NCBI RefSeq assembly: GCF_029227915.1
Contig: NC_079876.1
Span: forward strand, 10,232,001-10,296,000
Reading direction: 5' to 3'
Source of the DNA: Hydractinia symbiolongicarpus
Taxonomy: Eukaryota; Cnidaria; Hydrozoa; Anthoathecata; Hydractiniidae
DNA: 64,000 nucleotides
Shown here: positions 12,021 to 20,684 of the stretch, piece by piece
How positions within the stretch are numbered: position 1 is the first letter of the stretch
Layout of the letters: each line of letters opens with the position of its first letter
Notes under the pieces: model-generated
What the model was told of the DNA's origin: nothing
Seen by the model: the letters and a program-made list of their open reading frames with translations, nothing else
Database searches by the model: none
Made by a program: the position numbers and the translations under genes

Positions 12021-13160
12021 ATGGAGGTAACATCAAACGAATCCACAAACAGTATTAACATCAAAAAACTTATAGACAATCTTGAAAAGAATCCAATGGA
12101 CTTTACTGAACAAAGTATGTCACCCACTTTAGTTAATACAGCAAATTTCATCAGCTCGACTGAAAAAATAATTAACAAAAAGTTGTTGGAATCAGAAAAA
12201 CGAGAACTGAAGCTTGAAATTTTAAAAGACATGAGTGAAATCATTAACGGTAAGAATGAAGTTCTTATTGATCACCTATTGAAGGAAATTCAATTTCTGA
12301 GGGAGCAGTTGAGTTCTAAGGACGATATCCTGCGATTGTTCTTAAAAAATACTGATGAAAATTATATCACAAAAAATGCACAGACGCCTTCACAGAATAA
12401 TATTACTATGGCAACGGAGTCGAAAACTTTTAAAAATGTTAAACTGACAACTTATGATAATACAAAAGAAACGATTAACCAACCTTTAAGTGTCGATATC
12501 TCCACACAAAAGAAAGATAATGACCGGCCAACTCTCGTGAATTCAAATGATCAATTAGGTGATGCTAACATCACAACTCGAAAGAAAAATCAAAAAAATG
12601 TTAACGACGTCAACAAAAGTACACACGACGAACACAGAAACCTTGATCTGAATATAACATCAAACGAAAGGAAACAGATTATTGTGGTAGGTGATTCAAT
12701 CGTAAAACATATTCGACCATACGGAATATCAAAGACAGACTCTGTTAGAATTCGTTGTCAGCCTGGTGCTACAACTGAAGATATTGTCGATCATGTTAAG
12801 CCATACTCACGAAAACTTCCGGGTGCAATTATTATTCACTCTGGAACCAATGATATTACGAACGGGATTGGCACAGTAAAAAAGCTGAAGAATGTTATCC
12901 ACACAATTCGCGAAATTGATAAAGATAAGAAAATAGAAATCCTTATTTCTGGAATCGTAAATAGATATGATGGCAACTATAATAAACAAATTAGTGACAC
13001 AAATCAAAGAATTGAAAGTCTATGTCAATCGAAAAACTTAATATTTATTGATAACAGCAATATGAAACAAGACTGTCTCAACCAAGGTAAACTTCACTTG
13101 AATAGTAGGGGTTTGGCTCGTTTGGCTTTAAATTTTGTTGATGGTCTAAGCAGAATCTGA
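12021..13160 (+). CDS. LINE ORF1 protein, coiled coil plus SGNH/GDSL esterase-like domain
   Basis: This 379-residue open frame starts at the first ATG, which has a good context (AAG before, G after); the reading frame itself stays open further upstream without an ATG. Residues about 45-112 are charged and leucine-rich with heptad character and probably form a coiled coil for oligomerisation. A polar low-complexity linker follows (about 113-215). From about 218 an SGNH-hydrolase-like fold is indicated by GDS (Ser226), HSGTND (273-278, with the block III Gly, Asn and Asp) and LHLN (His359). The Asp expected three residues before that His is Gly356, so catalytic activity is uncertain. Esterase-type ORF1 proteins are known in CR1/L2-like LINEs and are thought to act in RNP formation or membrane/lipid contact. 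No zinc knuckle is seen. The frame is intact, unlike ORF2. Confidence 0.9.
   Translation: MEVTSNESTNSINIKKLIDNLEKNPMDFTEQSMSPTLVNTANFISSTEKIINKKLLESEKRELKLEILKDMSEIINGKNEVLIDHLLKEIQFLREQLSSKDDILRLFLKNTDENYITKNAQTPSQNNITMATESKTFKNVKLTTYDNTKETINQPLSVDISTQKKDNDRPTLVNSNDQLGDANITTRKKNQKNVNDVNKSTHDEHRNLDLNITSNERKQIIVVGDSIVKHIRPYGISKTDSVRIRCQPGATTEDIVDHVKPYSRKLPGAIIIHSGTNDITNGIGTVKKLKNVIHTIREIDKDKKIEILISGIVNRYDGNYNKQISDTNQRIESLCQSKNLIFIDNSNMKQDCLNQGKLHLNSRGLARLALNFVDGLSRI
13158..13160 (+). other. Single TGA between ORF1 and ORF2 in the same frame
   Basis: The ORF1 stop lies in the frame that continues as ORF2. After the TGA the frame is open through 14021 with no in-frame ATG until 13464, which is inside the endonuclease domain, beyond its first conserved motif (HININS). 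Stop-codon readthrough, non-AUG initiation (for example GTG at 13203) or mutational loss of a start codon would each explain this. Confidence 0.75.
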
Positions 13161-13978
13161 TTTTTACCCTCGTTAAGCACTTCAAATGAAATTGAAAAAG
13201 AAGTGTTTGAAAACGGGGATGAAAATCTAATTACAAATTTTTTACACAATGATCACACTAACGATAGTTATGTATCATCATGGTGTTCTGAAATTTGCGA
13301 ACAAAGTCATAACAACTCTGAGCCAGCACAGTGTTTTGCAAGTTCCAATTCTATTCCCTGCGAGTTAAACGCTCATACGAGATTAAATAACTTGCGCATT
13401 AAAAACCTTCATAGAGTAGCTATTGGGCATATAAATATCAACTCAATAAGAAACAAATTTGAGATGCTTTCTGCGACTGTAGATGGTAATCTTGACATTT
13501 TGATGGTCTCAGAGTCTAAAATCGACAACTCTTTTCCCACAGCACAATTTTTTATCAATGGCTATACCAAACCATACAGGCTAGACCAAGACTGTTTCGG
13601 TGGCGGTATTCTGCTGTATGTACGGCAAGATATTCCATCCCGACCCATTACCTGTAAATTTCAAAACCATGCAGGATACTTATTAGTGGAAATAAATCTG
13701 CGGAAACAAAAGTGGCTCCTCTGTTGCGTATACAACCCTCATAAACAAAATTTAAAAAAACATTTGCAATATATTGAAGAGGAACTTGCTAAACATTCTG
13801 CTACTTATGACAATCTTCTTGTGATCGGTGATTTCAATGCTGAACCAAGCGAAATTCCACTTTCTGATTTTGCAAAAATGTATGGTTTGCATAACCTTGT
13901 AAAAGAGCCTACTTGTTTTAAAAGCCAATGCAACCCAACTTGCATCGACTTGATCCTTACTAACAAATCATCAAGCAC
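13161..13978 (+). pseudogene. ORF2 segment 1: N-terminus and most of the APE endonuclease
   Basis: Open from the ORF1 stop. About 85 poorly conserved residues precede the endonuclease, which begins at about 13413. Visible motifs are HININSIRNK (conserved Asn), SESKID (Glu codon at 13512), a GGGILLYVR strand, and GDFN (Asp codon at 13830, Asn at 13836), then CIDLILTN. These match APE-type LINE endonucleases. The frame is lost at about 13977, just before the final catalytic motif; read straight through it ends at 14021. Confidence 0.9.
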
Positions 13979-14422
13979 ACTAATGTTGTGGAAACAGGCT
14001 TATCTGACTTCCACAAGATGACTGTGACTTTTATGAAAACTAAATTTAAAAAGGGTAAACCGAACATACAACAATATAGGGACTACAAAAAATTTGACCA
14101 TGAAACTTTCCGGGGGGACCTTTTTAAATCGTTAAATGAAACCGATTTCTTAGGTATTGATCTTGAAGCATCTTTGAACAAAGTCATGAACACTCTTAAT
14201 ATACATGCTCCAAAGAAAACGACATATTTGAGGACCAACCAAGAACATTTTATGAATAAAGAGTTAAATAAGGCAATAATGACTAGATCTGGACTAAGAA
14301 ATAAATACTTAAAAAACAAAAGCGATGAAACTAAAACTGCTTTTAAAAAGCAAAGAAATAAATGTGTCAAACTAGTACAAAAAAGTAAAGAAACCTACTA
14401 TAACAATTTAGAGATTAAAAGT
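13979..14422 (+). pseudogene. ORF2 segment 2: endonuclease C-terminus and linker
   Basis: The second frame resumes with ETGLSDFHKM, whose Ser-Asp-x-His (codons at 14003, 14006 and 14012) supplies the last APE endonuclease motif. A Lys-rich linker follows, with a YRDYKKFD-like stretch and KSKETYYNNL, typical of the region between endonuclease and RT in this group. The frame switches again near 14422; read straight through it ends at 14440. Confidence 0.88.
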
Positions 14423-14937
14423 GTTCTGGAACACAGTTAAACCTTGCTTTACTGAGAAAGTCAAAAACAAAGAGCTGATAACATTAGTTGAAAATGGAAA
14501 AACTATCACTGATGACCTTGAAATAGCATCGATTTTCAATGATTATTTTTGCAACCTTGTTCCCAATCTTAGAATCAAGCTAAATGAAAATCCACAAAAT
14601 GATAATATTTTTAATGATAAATCTATTGAGACCTCGTTATCAAAATTTGCTAATCATCCAAGTGTTGTCAAAATCAAACAGTTTTATGGCGAGTCTGGTA
14701 AAAAGCTTTCTTTTAGACGAGTCAGCCTATCTGATGTTACAAAAAAAATTAAAGATTTGGATAAAAATAAAACTACACAGCAGTCTGACATTCCAACGAA
14801 AATAATACAGGAAAATTCTGACATTTTTGGAAATGTTTTGTGCAATAGCATAAATTATAACATCGACCAATCCAATTTTCCAAAAAGCCTTAAGAACGCA
14901 GACGTCATTCCAGTTTTTAAAAAGGGAGGACCATACG
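14421..14937 (+). pseudogene. ORF2 segment 3: linker and start of RT
   Basis: Begins FWNTVKP, followed by a region in which FRRVSLSDVTKKIKDLDKNK and SDIPTKII mark the approach to RT motif 1. The segment ends at VIPVFKKGGPY. A one-base G insertion at 14937-14938 shifts the frame just before the conserved YRPVS motif; read straight through, the frame stops at 14942. Confidence 0.88.
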
Positions 14938-15063
14938 GATAAGTGTAACTACCGCCCGGTCAGTATACTGCCTAATATCTCTAAGATATTCGAAAAATGC
15001 TTATACGAACAAATTGAAGCTTTTTTTCAACCTATTTTTAACAAGCAGCAGTGTGGTTTTCGC
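14938..15063 (+). pseudogene. ORF2 segment 4: RT fingers (NYRPVSILP)
   Basis: A short stretch in the third frame encodes KCNYRPVSILPNISKIFEK and ends at QQCGFR, the conserved fingers region of LINE reverse transcriptases. It is under 50 codons, so a simple ORF search misses it. Relative to the family about five residues appear to be missing between GFR and QQCL (inference from memory of the family), which causes the next frame change. Confidence 0.85.
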
Positions 15064-15797
15064 AGCAATGCCTTATAGCAATGATCGAAAAATGTAAAAA
15101 AAGCCTAGATAATAAAGGATCTTACGCAGCGTTATTGACAGACTTGTCTAAAGCTTTTGACTGTATAAATCACGATTTACTTATTGCTAAATTGCACGCT
15201 TATGGGTTTGACAAGGATGCTTTGAGATTAATACATAGCTATTTAACTGGCCGGAAACAAAGAGTTAAAATAAACAACTCATTTAGTACGTTACTGAACA
15301 TCTTAATTGGTGTGCCACAAGGGTCTATTTTAGGCCCACTACTCTTCAACGTTTTCCTGATAGATTTATTTCTGATAACGATTGAAACTGATATAGCTAG
15401 CTACGCAGATGACAACACCCCATATACGTATGGGTCTGATAAACATCAAGTTGTAGAAGACCTTGAAAAAACAGCAAAAATAATGTTTATATGGTTTGCT
15501 GAAAACGGTATGAAAGCCAATGAAGCAAAGAGCCATCTTCTTTCTAGCTTACCACTTGATACAAAAGCTGTCGTTGGAGACACGTACATTGAAAACAGTG
15601 ACCAACAGAAACTGTTAGGGATAAAAATTGATCGGAAATTAAAATTTGATTTGCATGTAACGGACTTATGTCAAAAAACCAGCCAAAAACTACATGCGTT
15701 AGCGCGTGTTGCACCTTACATGGATACTCAAAAAAGAAGAGTTATTATGAAGGCTTATGTTACCTCTCAATTCAGTTACTGTCCTTTGATATGGATT
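15063..15797 (+). pseudogene. ORF2 segment 5: RT catalytic core
   Basis: This holds the RT palm. Motif A is LLTDLSKAFDCINH (Asp codons at 15141 and 15159), motif B is GVPQGSILGPLLF (15309 onward), and motif C is YADD (catalytic Asp codons at 15408 and 15411). Motifs D/E and the thumb follow, with AENGMKANEAKSHLL and KLLGIKID. The catalytic residues are all present. A missing T in the run at 15796-15799 breaks the frame in the thumb; read straight through it ends at 15815. Confidence 0.92.
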
Positions 15798-16249
15798 TTC
15801 ACAATAGAACATTGAATAACAGAATAAATAATCTGCATGTAAGAGCACTTCGTATAATCTATTGTGACCATACATCAACATTTAAGGAACTGTTACATAG
15901 AGATAAATCAAAAACGATACACGAAAAAAATCTTGAAACACTAGCTATAGAAATATATAAAGCTAAAAACAAACTCTCACCTGATATAATAAGTGATATT
16001 TTTCTGTTCCGTAGTAGCACTTATAATTTGAGAAATGAAAGAGAACTTTGCTATCGCACAGCAAAAACGTCTACTTATGGCACTGAAACTATCTCAAATT
16101 TTGCGCCAAAATTGTGGCAGATGATACCATCAAATATAAAAACATCTGAAACGTTACAAGAGTTTAAGTCAAAAATTAAGAAATGGAATCCAGAAAGTTG
16201 CCCTTGTAGGTTGTGCAAACCGTATATTAATGGATTAGGTTTTATTTGA
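15797..16249 (+). pseudogene. ORF2 segment 6: RT thumb and C-terminal Cys-rich tail
   Basis: The last frame continues HNRTLNNRINNLHVRALR and runs to a tail with LWQMIPSNIKTSETLQEFK and a closing CPCRLC motif followed by KPYI and GLGFI, then TGA at 16247-16249. This C-terminus, with a Cys-x-Cys-x2-Cys cluster, is characteristic of the widespread CR1/jockey-like animal LINE group. The natural stop is preserved. Confidence 0.9.
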
Positions 16250-16529
16250 CAGGCAGACTTTTATTTAGTATTTATAGCATTTTGCGATTTGTTTTTGTTG
16301 TGTTTTTTTTTCCCGAATTTTCTGGCATACCACTTCCTTGCAATATATAGGATCTCAAAAATAAAAGCTATAGTCTAACCATCCTTTATCTCAGGATGAT
16401 GGTATGCAAAGCAAAGAAGTCAAATTAACTAAATTAATTGCCTTCTTCATTGACTTTAATTGGCGACTTTTCCCGAGAAGCTAGAATTTTTTTTTTTTTT
16501 TTTTTACACGTCAATGTAAAAGAAATTGT
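16250..16529 (+). other. LINE 3' UTR
   Basis: This is 280 bp of AT-rich non-coding sequence between the ORF2 stop and the terminal poly(A). It contains a T9 run near 16300, an AATAAA at 16360-16365 (about 165 bp before the poly(A), so probably not the signal used), a nested stem-loop and a T19 tract. No coding potential is seen. Confidence 0.85.
16325..16407 (+). promoter_or_regulatory. Nested stem-loop in the LINE 3' UTR
   Basis: GCATACCA (16325-16332) is an exact reverse complement of TGGTATGC (16400-16407). Inside it ATCCT (16381-16385) pairs with AGGAT (16393-16397) over a 7-base loop. Many LINEs have a 3' stem-loop recognised by their own reverse transcriptase; that role is inferred here, not shown. 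Confidence 0.5.
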
Positions 16530-16549
16530 AAAAAAAAAAAAAAAAAAAA
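16487..16549 (+). repeat. T19 / 24-bp spacer / A20 inverted repeat at the LINE 3' end
   Basis: Nineteen T (16487-16505), a 24-bp spacer (16506-16529) and twenty A (16530-16549) end the element. The A20 abuts the satellite and is the poly(A) tail. The T19 is unusual and makes the terminus a potential long A:T hairpin. Confidence 0.9.
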
Positions 16550-19500
16550 TACATGTTGGTACGAATATGTGACCCAACCGTTGTAACTCAAACGGACTGA
16601 CACCGTTAGAAAGTCAATGAATTGTAGTTTTTGAAACTGTCGCTATTTCTACAGCGCGCGATAACGGCTAGGATTTGGCCCACAGTAAAAAATGACTTAT
16701 TAATCTAAAATTCTAAATGAAGCGCTACCACAGCGCCCAATGTAATTGCTGAGTTCCGGCAATCCCGTCAAATTAAGAAGAATGTTATTTATTGGAGTCC
16801 AATTTTCTCATTTATCACACTTATTAGGTCACAGCCCAAAGTTAGCTCAATTAAGTCCCACAGTCAATCGTTTCAATGTTAAGAGCGATGCAACCTAGTA
16901 ACATCAAACAAAATATCGCTAAATACATGTTGGTACGAATATGTCACCCAACCGTTGTAACTCAAACGGACTGACACCGTTAGAAAGACCGTGAAATGTA
17001 GTTTTTGAAACTGTCGCCACTACTTCAGCGCGCGATAACGGCTAGGATTGGTCCCACAGTAAGAAATGACTCATTAATCTAAATTTTTAACAGAAGTGCT
17101 ACCACAGCGCCCAGTGTAAACGCTGAGTTCCGGCAATCATGTCAAATTAAGAAGAATTTTATTTCTTGGAGTCCAGTTGTCTCATTTAGCATATTTATCA
17201 GGTTGCAGTCCAAAGTTAGTTCAATTAAGTCCCACAGTCAATCGTTTCATTGTTAAAAGCGATGCAACCTAGTAATATCAGAAACATATCGCTAAATACA
17301 TGTTGGTACGAATAGGTGACCCAACTGTTGTAACTCAAAAGTACTGACCCCGTTAGAAAGTCAATGAAATGTAGTTTTTGAAGCTGTCGCCATTTCTTTA
17401 GCGCGCGATAACGGATAGGATTGGTCCCACAGTAAAGAATGACTTATTTATCTAAATTTTTAAATGAAGCGCTACCACAGCGCCAAGTGTAATCGCTGAG
17501 TTCCGGCAATCACGTCAAATTAAGAAGAATATTATTTCTTGGAGTCCAATTGTCTCATTTACCACATTTATCAGGTCACAGTCCAAAGTTAGTTCAATTA
17601 AGTCCCACAGGCATTCGTTTCCTTGTTAAAAACGATGCAAACTAGTAATATCAAAACAAATATCGCTAAATACATGTTGGTACGGATACGTGACCCAACC
17701 GTTGTAACTCAAACAGACTGACACCGTTAGAAAGTCAATGAAATGTAGTTTATGAAACTGTTGATATTTCTTCAGCGCGCGATAACGGCTAGGATTGGTC
17801 CCACAGTAAAGAATGACTTATTTATCTAAATGTTTAAATGAAGCGCTACCACAGCGACCAGTGTAATCGCTGAGTTCCGGCAATCCCGTCAAATTAAGAA
17901 GAATGTTATTTCTTAGAGTCCAATTGTCTCATTTATCACATTTATCAGGTTGCAGTCCAAAGTTAGTTCAATTAAGTCCCACAGTCAATCGTTTCATTGT
18001 TAAAAGCGATGCAAGCTAGTAATATCAGAAAAATATCGCTTAATACATGTTGGTACGAATAGGTGACCAACCGTTGTAACTCAAATAGACTGACACCGTT
18101 AGAAAGTCAATGAAATGTAGTTAATAAAACTGTTGATATTTCTTCAGCGCACGATAACGGCTAGGATTGGTCCCACAGTAAAGAATGACTTATTTATCTA
18201 AATTTTTAAATGAAGCGCTACCACAGCAACCAGTGTAATTGCTGAGTTCCGGCAATCCCGTCAAATTAAGAAGAATGTTATTTCTTAGAGTCCAATTGTC
18301 TCATTTATCACATTTATCAGGTCACAATCCAATGTTAGTTCAATTAAGTTCCACAGTCAATCGTTTCATTGTTAAAAGCGATGCAACCTAGTAATATCGG
18401 AAAAATATCGCTAAATACATGTTGGTACGAATATGTGACCCAACCGTTGTAACTCAAACGGACTGACACCGTTAGAAAGTCAATAAAATGTAGTTTTTGA
18501 AACTGTCGCTATTTCTTCAGCGCGCGATAATGGCTAGGATTGGTCCCACAGTAAAAAATGACTTATTAATCTAAGTTTTTCAATGAAGTGCTACCACAGT
18601 GCCCAGTGAAAGCGCTGAGTTCCGGCAATCATGTCAAATTGAGAAGAATGTTATTTCTTGGAGTCCAATTCTCTCATTTATCATATTTATCAGGTTGCAG
18701 TCCAAAGTTAGTTCAATTAAGTCCCACAGTCAATCGTTTCAATGTTAAGAGCGATGCAACCTAGTAACATCAAACAAAATATCGCTAAATACATGTTGGT
18801 ACGAATATGTGACCCAAACGTTGTAACTCAAACGGACTGACATCGCTACAAAGTCAATGAAAGGTAGTTTTTAAAACTATCGCTATTTCTTCAGCGCGCG
18901 ATAACGAATAGGATTGGTCCCACAGTAAAGAATGACTTATTTATCTAAATTTTTAAATGAAGCGCTACCACAGCGCCCATTATAATCACCGAGTTCCGGC
19001 AATCTCGTCAAATTAAGAAGAATGTTATTTATTGGAGTCCAATTTTCTCATTTATCACACTTATTAGGTCACAGCCCAAAGTTAGTTCAATTAAGTCCCA
19101 CAGTCAATCGTTTCAATGTTAAGAGCGATGCAACCTAGTAACATCAAACAAAATATCGCTAAATACATGTTGGTACGAATATGTGACCCAACCGTTGTAA
19201 CTCAAACGGACTGACACCGTTAGAAAGTCAATGAAATGTAGTTTTTGAAACTGTCACCATTACTTCAGCACGCGATAACGGCTAGGATTGGTCCCACAGT
19301 AAGAAATGACTCATTAATCTAAATTTTTAACAGAAGCGCTACCACAGCGCCCAGTGTAAACGCTGAGTTCCGGCAATCATGTCAAATTAAGAAGAATGTT
19401 ATTTCTGGGAGTCCAATTCTCTCATTTATCATATTTATCAGGTTGCAGTCCAAAGTTAGTTCAATTAAGTCCCACAGTCAATCGTTTCATTGTTAAAAAC

Positions 19501-20684
19501 GATGCAACCTAGTAATATCAGAAAAATATCGCTAAATACATGTTGGTACGAATAGGTGACCCAACCGTTGTAACTCAAACGGACTGACACCGTTAGAAAG
19601 TCAATGAAATGTAGTTTATGAAACTGTCGATATTTCTTCAGCGCGCGATAACGGCTAGGATTGGTCCCACAGTAAAAAATGACTTATTTATCTAAATTTT
19701 AAAATGAAGCGCTACCACAGCGCCCAGTGCAATCGCTGAGTTCCGGCAATCCCGTCAAATTAAGAAGAATGTTATTTCTTAGAGTCCAATTGTCTCATTT
19801 ATCACATTTATCAGGTTGCAGTCCAAAGTTAGTTCAATTAAGTCCCACAGTCAATCGTTTCATTGTTAAAAGCGATGCAAGCTAGTAATATCAGAAAAAT
19901 ATCGCTTAATACATGTTGGTACGAATAGGTGCCCAACCGTTGTAACTCAAACAGACTGACACCGTTAGAATGTCAATGAAATGTAGTTTTTGAAACTATT
20001 GCTATTTCTTAAGCGCGCGATAACGGATAGGATTGGTCCCACAGTAAAGAATGACTTATTTATCTAAATTTTTAAATGAAGCGCTACCACAGCGCCCAGT
20101 GTAATCGCTGAGTTCCGGCAATCACGTCAAATTAAGAAGAATGTTATTTCTTGGAGTCCAATTGTCTCATTTATCACATTTATCAGGTCACATTCCAAAG
20201 TTAGTTCAATTAAGTCCCAAAGGCATTCGTTTCATTGTTAAAAGCGATGCAACCTAGTAATATCAAAACAAATATCGCTAAATACATGTTGGTACGGATA
20301 CGTGACCCAACCGTTGTAACTCAAACGGACTGACACCGTTAGAAAGTCAATGAAATGTAGTTTATGAAACTGTTGATATTTCTTCAGCGCGCGATAACGG
20401 CTAGGATTGGTCCCACAGTAAAGAATGACTTATTTATCTAAATTTTTAAATGAAGCGCTACCACAAGGCGCAGTGTAATCGCTGAGTTCCGGCAATCATG
20501 TCAAATTAAGAAGAATGTTATTTCTTGGAGTCCAATTTTTTTCATTTATCACATTTATCAGGTCACAGTTCAAAGTTAGTTCAATTAAGTCCCACGGTCA
20601 ATCGTTTCACGGTTAAAAGCGATGCAACCTAGTAATATCAAAAAAATATCGCTAAATACATGTTGGTACAAATATGTGACCAAA
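16550..20684. repeat. Mosaic monomers right of the LINE, partial 6-mer displacement
   Basis: Monomers at 16578, 16952, 17325, 17699, 18071, 18444, 18818, 19192, 19565, 19937 and 20311. Parts of 16578-17324 recur 2,240 bp later (18818-19564), sharing GTTATTTATTGGAGTCC, CACACTTATTAGGTCACAG and TAAGAAATGACTCATTAATC. Other copies (17699, 20311) carry the TTATGAAACTGTTGATA variant of the left block. No single regular HOR covers the stretch. Confidence 0.7.

Larger units (their letters stand above)
13161..16249 (+). pseudogene. LINE ORF2 (endonuclease plus reverse transcriptase), frameshifted
   Basis: Six consecutive open segments together cover the usual layout of a CR1/jockey-type ORF2: APE-like endonuclease, linker, reverse transcriptase and a C-terminal Cys-rich tail. 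The family protein nicks target DNA and copies element RNA from the nick (target-primed reverse transcription). Frame changes lie near 13977, 14422, 14937, 15063 and 15797. Two look like one-base changes in short homopolymers (an extra G at 14937-14938, a missing T at 15796-15799). The other three look like small deletions, judged from family members as I remember them. No in-frame nonsense codon is seen in any segment. The product would stop in the endonuclease, so the copy is dead unless some indels are sequencing errors. Confidence 0.92.
11927..16549 (+). mobile_element. Non-LTR retrotransposon (LINE), CR1/jockey-like with SGNH ORF1
   Basis: About 4.62 kb of non-satellite sequence splits one satellite monomer. 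Its parts are a short 5' leader, an ORF1 with coiled coil and SGNH/GDSL-type domain, an ORF2 with APE-type endonuclease and reverse transcriptase, a 3' UTR of about 280 bp, and a 20-bp poly(A). ORF1 esterase domains are known from CR1/L2-type LINEs, and the C-terminal CPCRLC segment of ORF2 is typical of a large animal group usually annotated as jockey-like; the clade needs a phylogeny. ORF2 is disrupted, so this copy is not autonomous. The ORF1 frame is open to the left junction, so slight 5' truncation cannot be excluded. It runs in the same direction as the array as written here and is the only transposon seen. Confidence 0.95.

Noticed and set aside
11981-12244. Antisense open frames over the LINE (also 12807-13007, 14083-14370 and 15699-15881)
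   Set aside because: They are shadows of ORF1/ORF2 on the opposite strand, with no independent motif.
16360-16365. AATAAA as the LINE polyadenylation signal
   Set aside because: It lies about 165 bp before the poly(A) start, too far for the usual 10-30 bp spacing, and within the loop of the stem-loop. It may be chance in AT-rich sequence.
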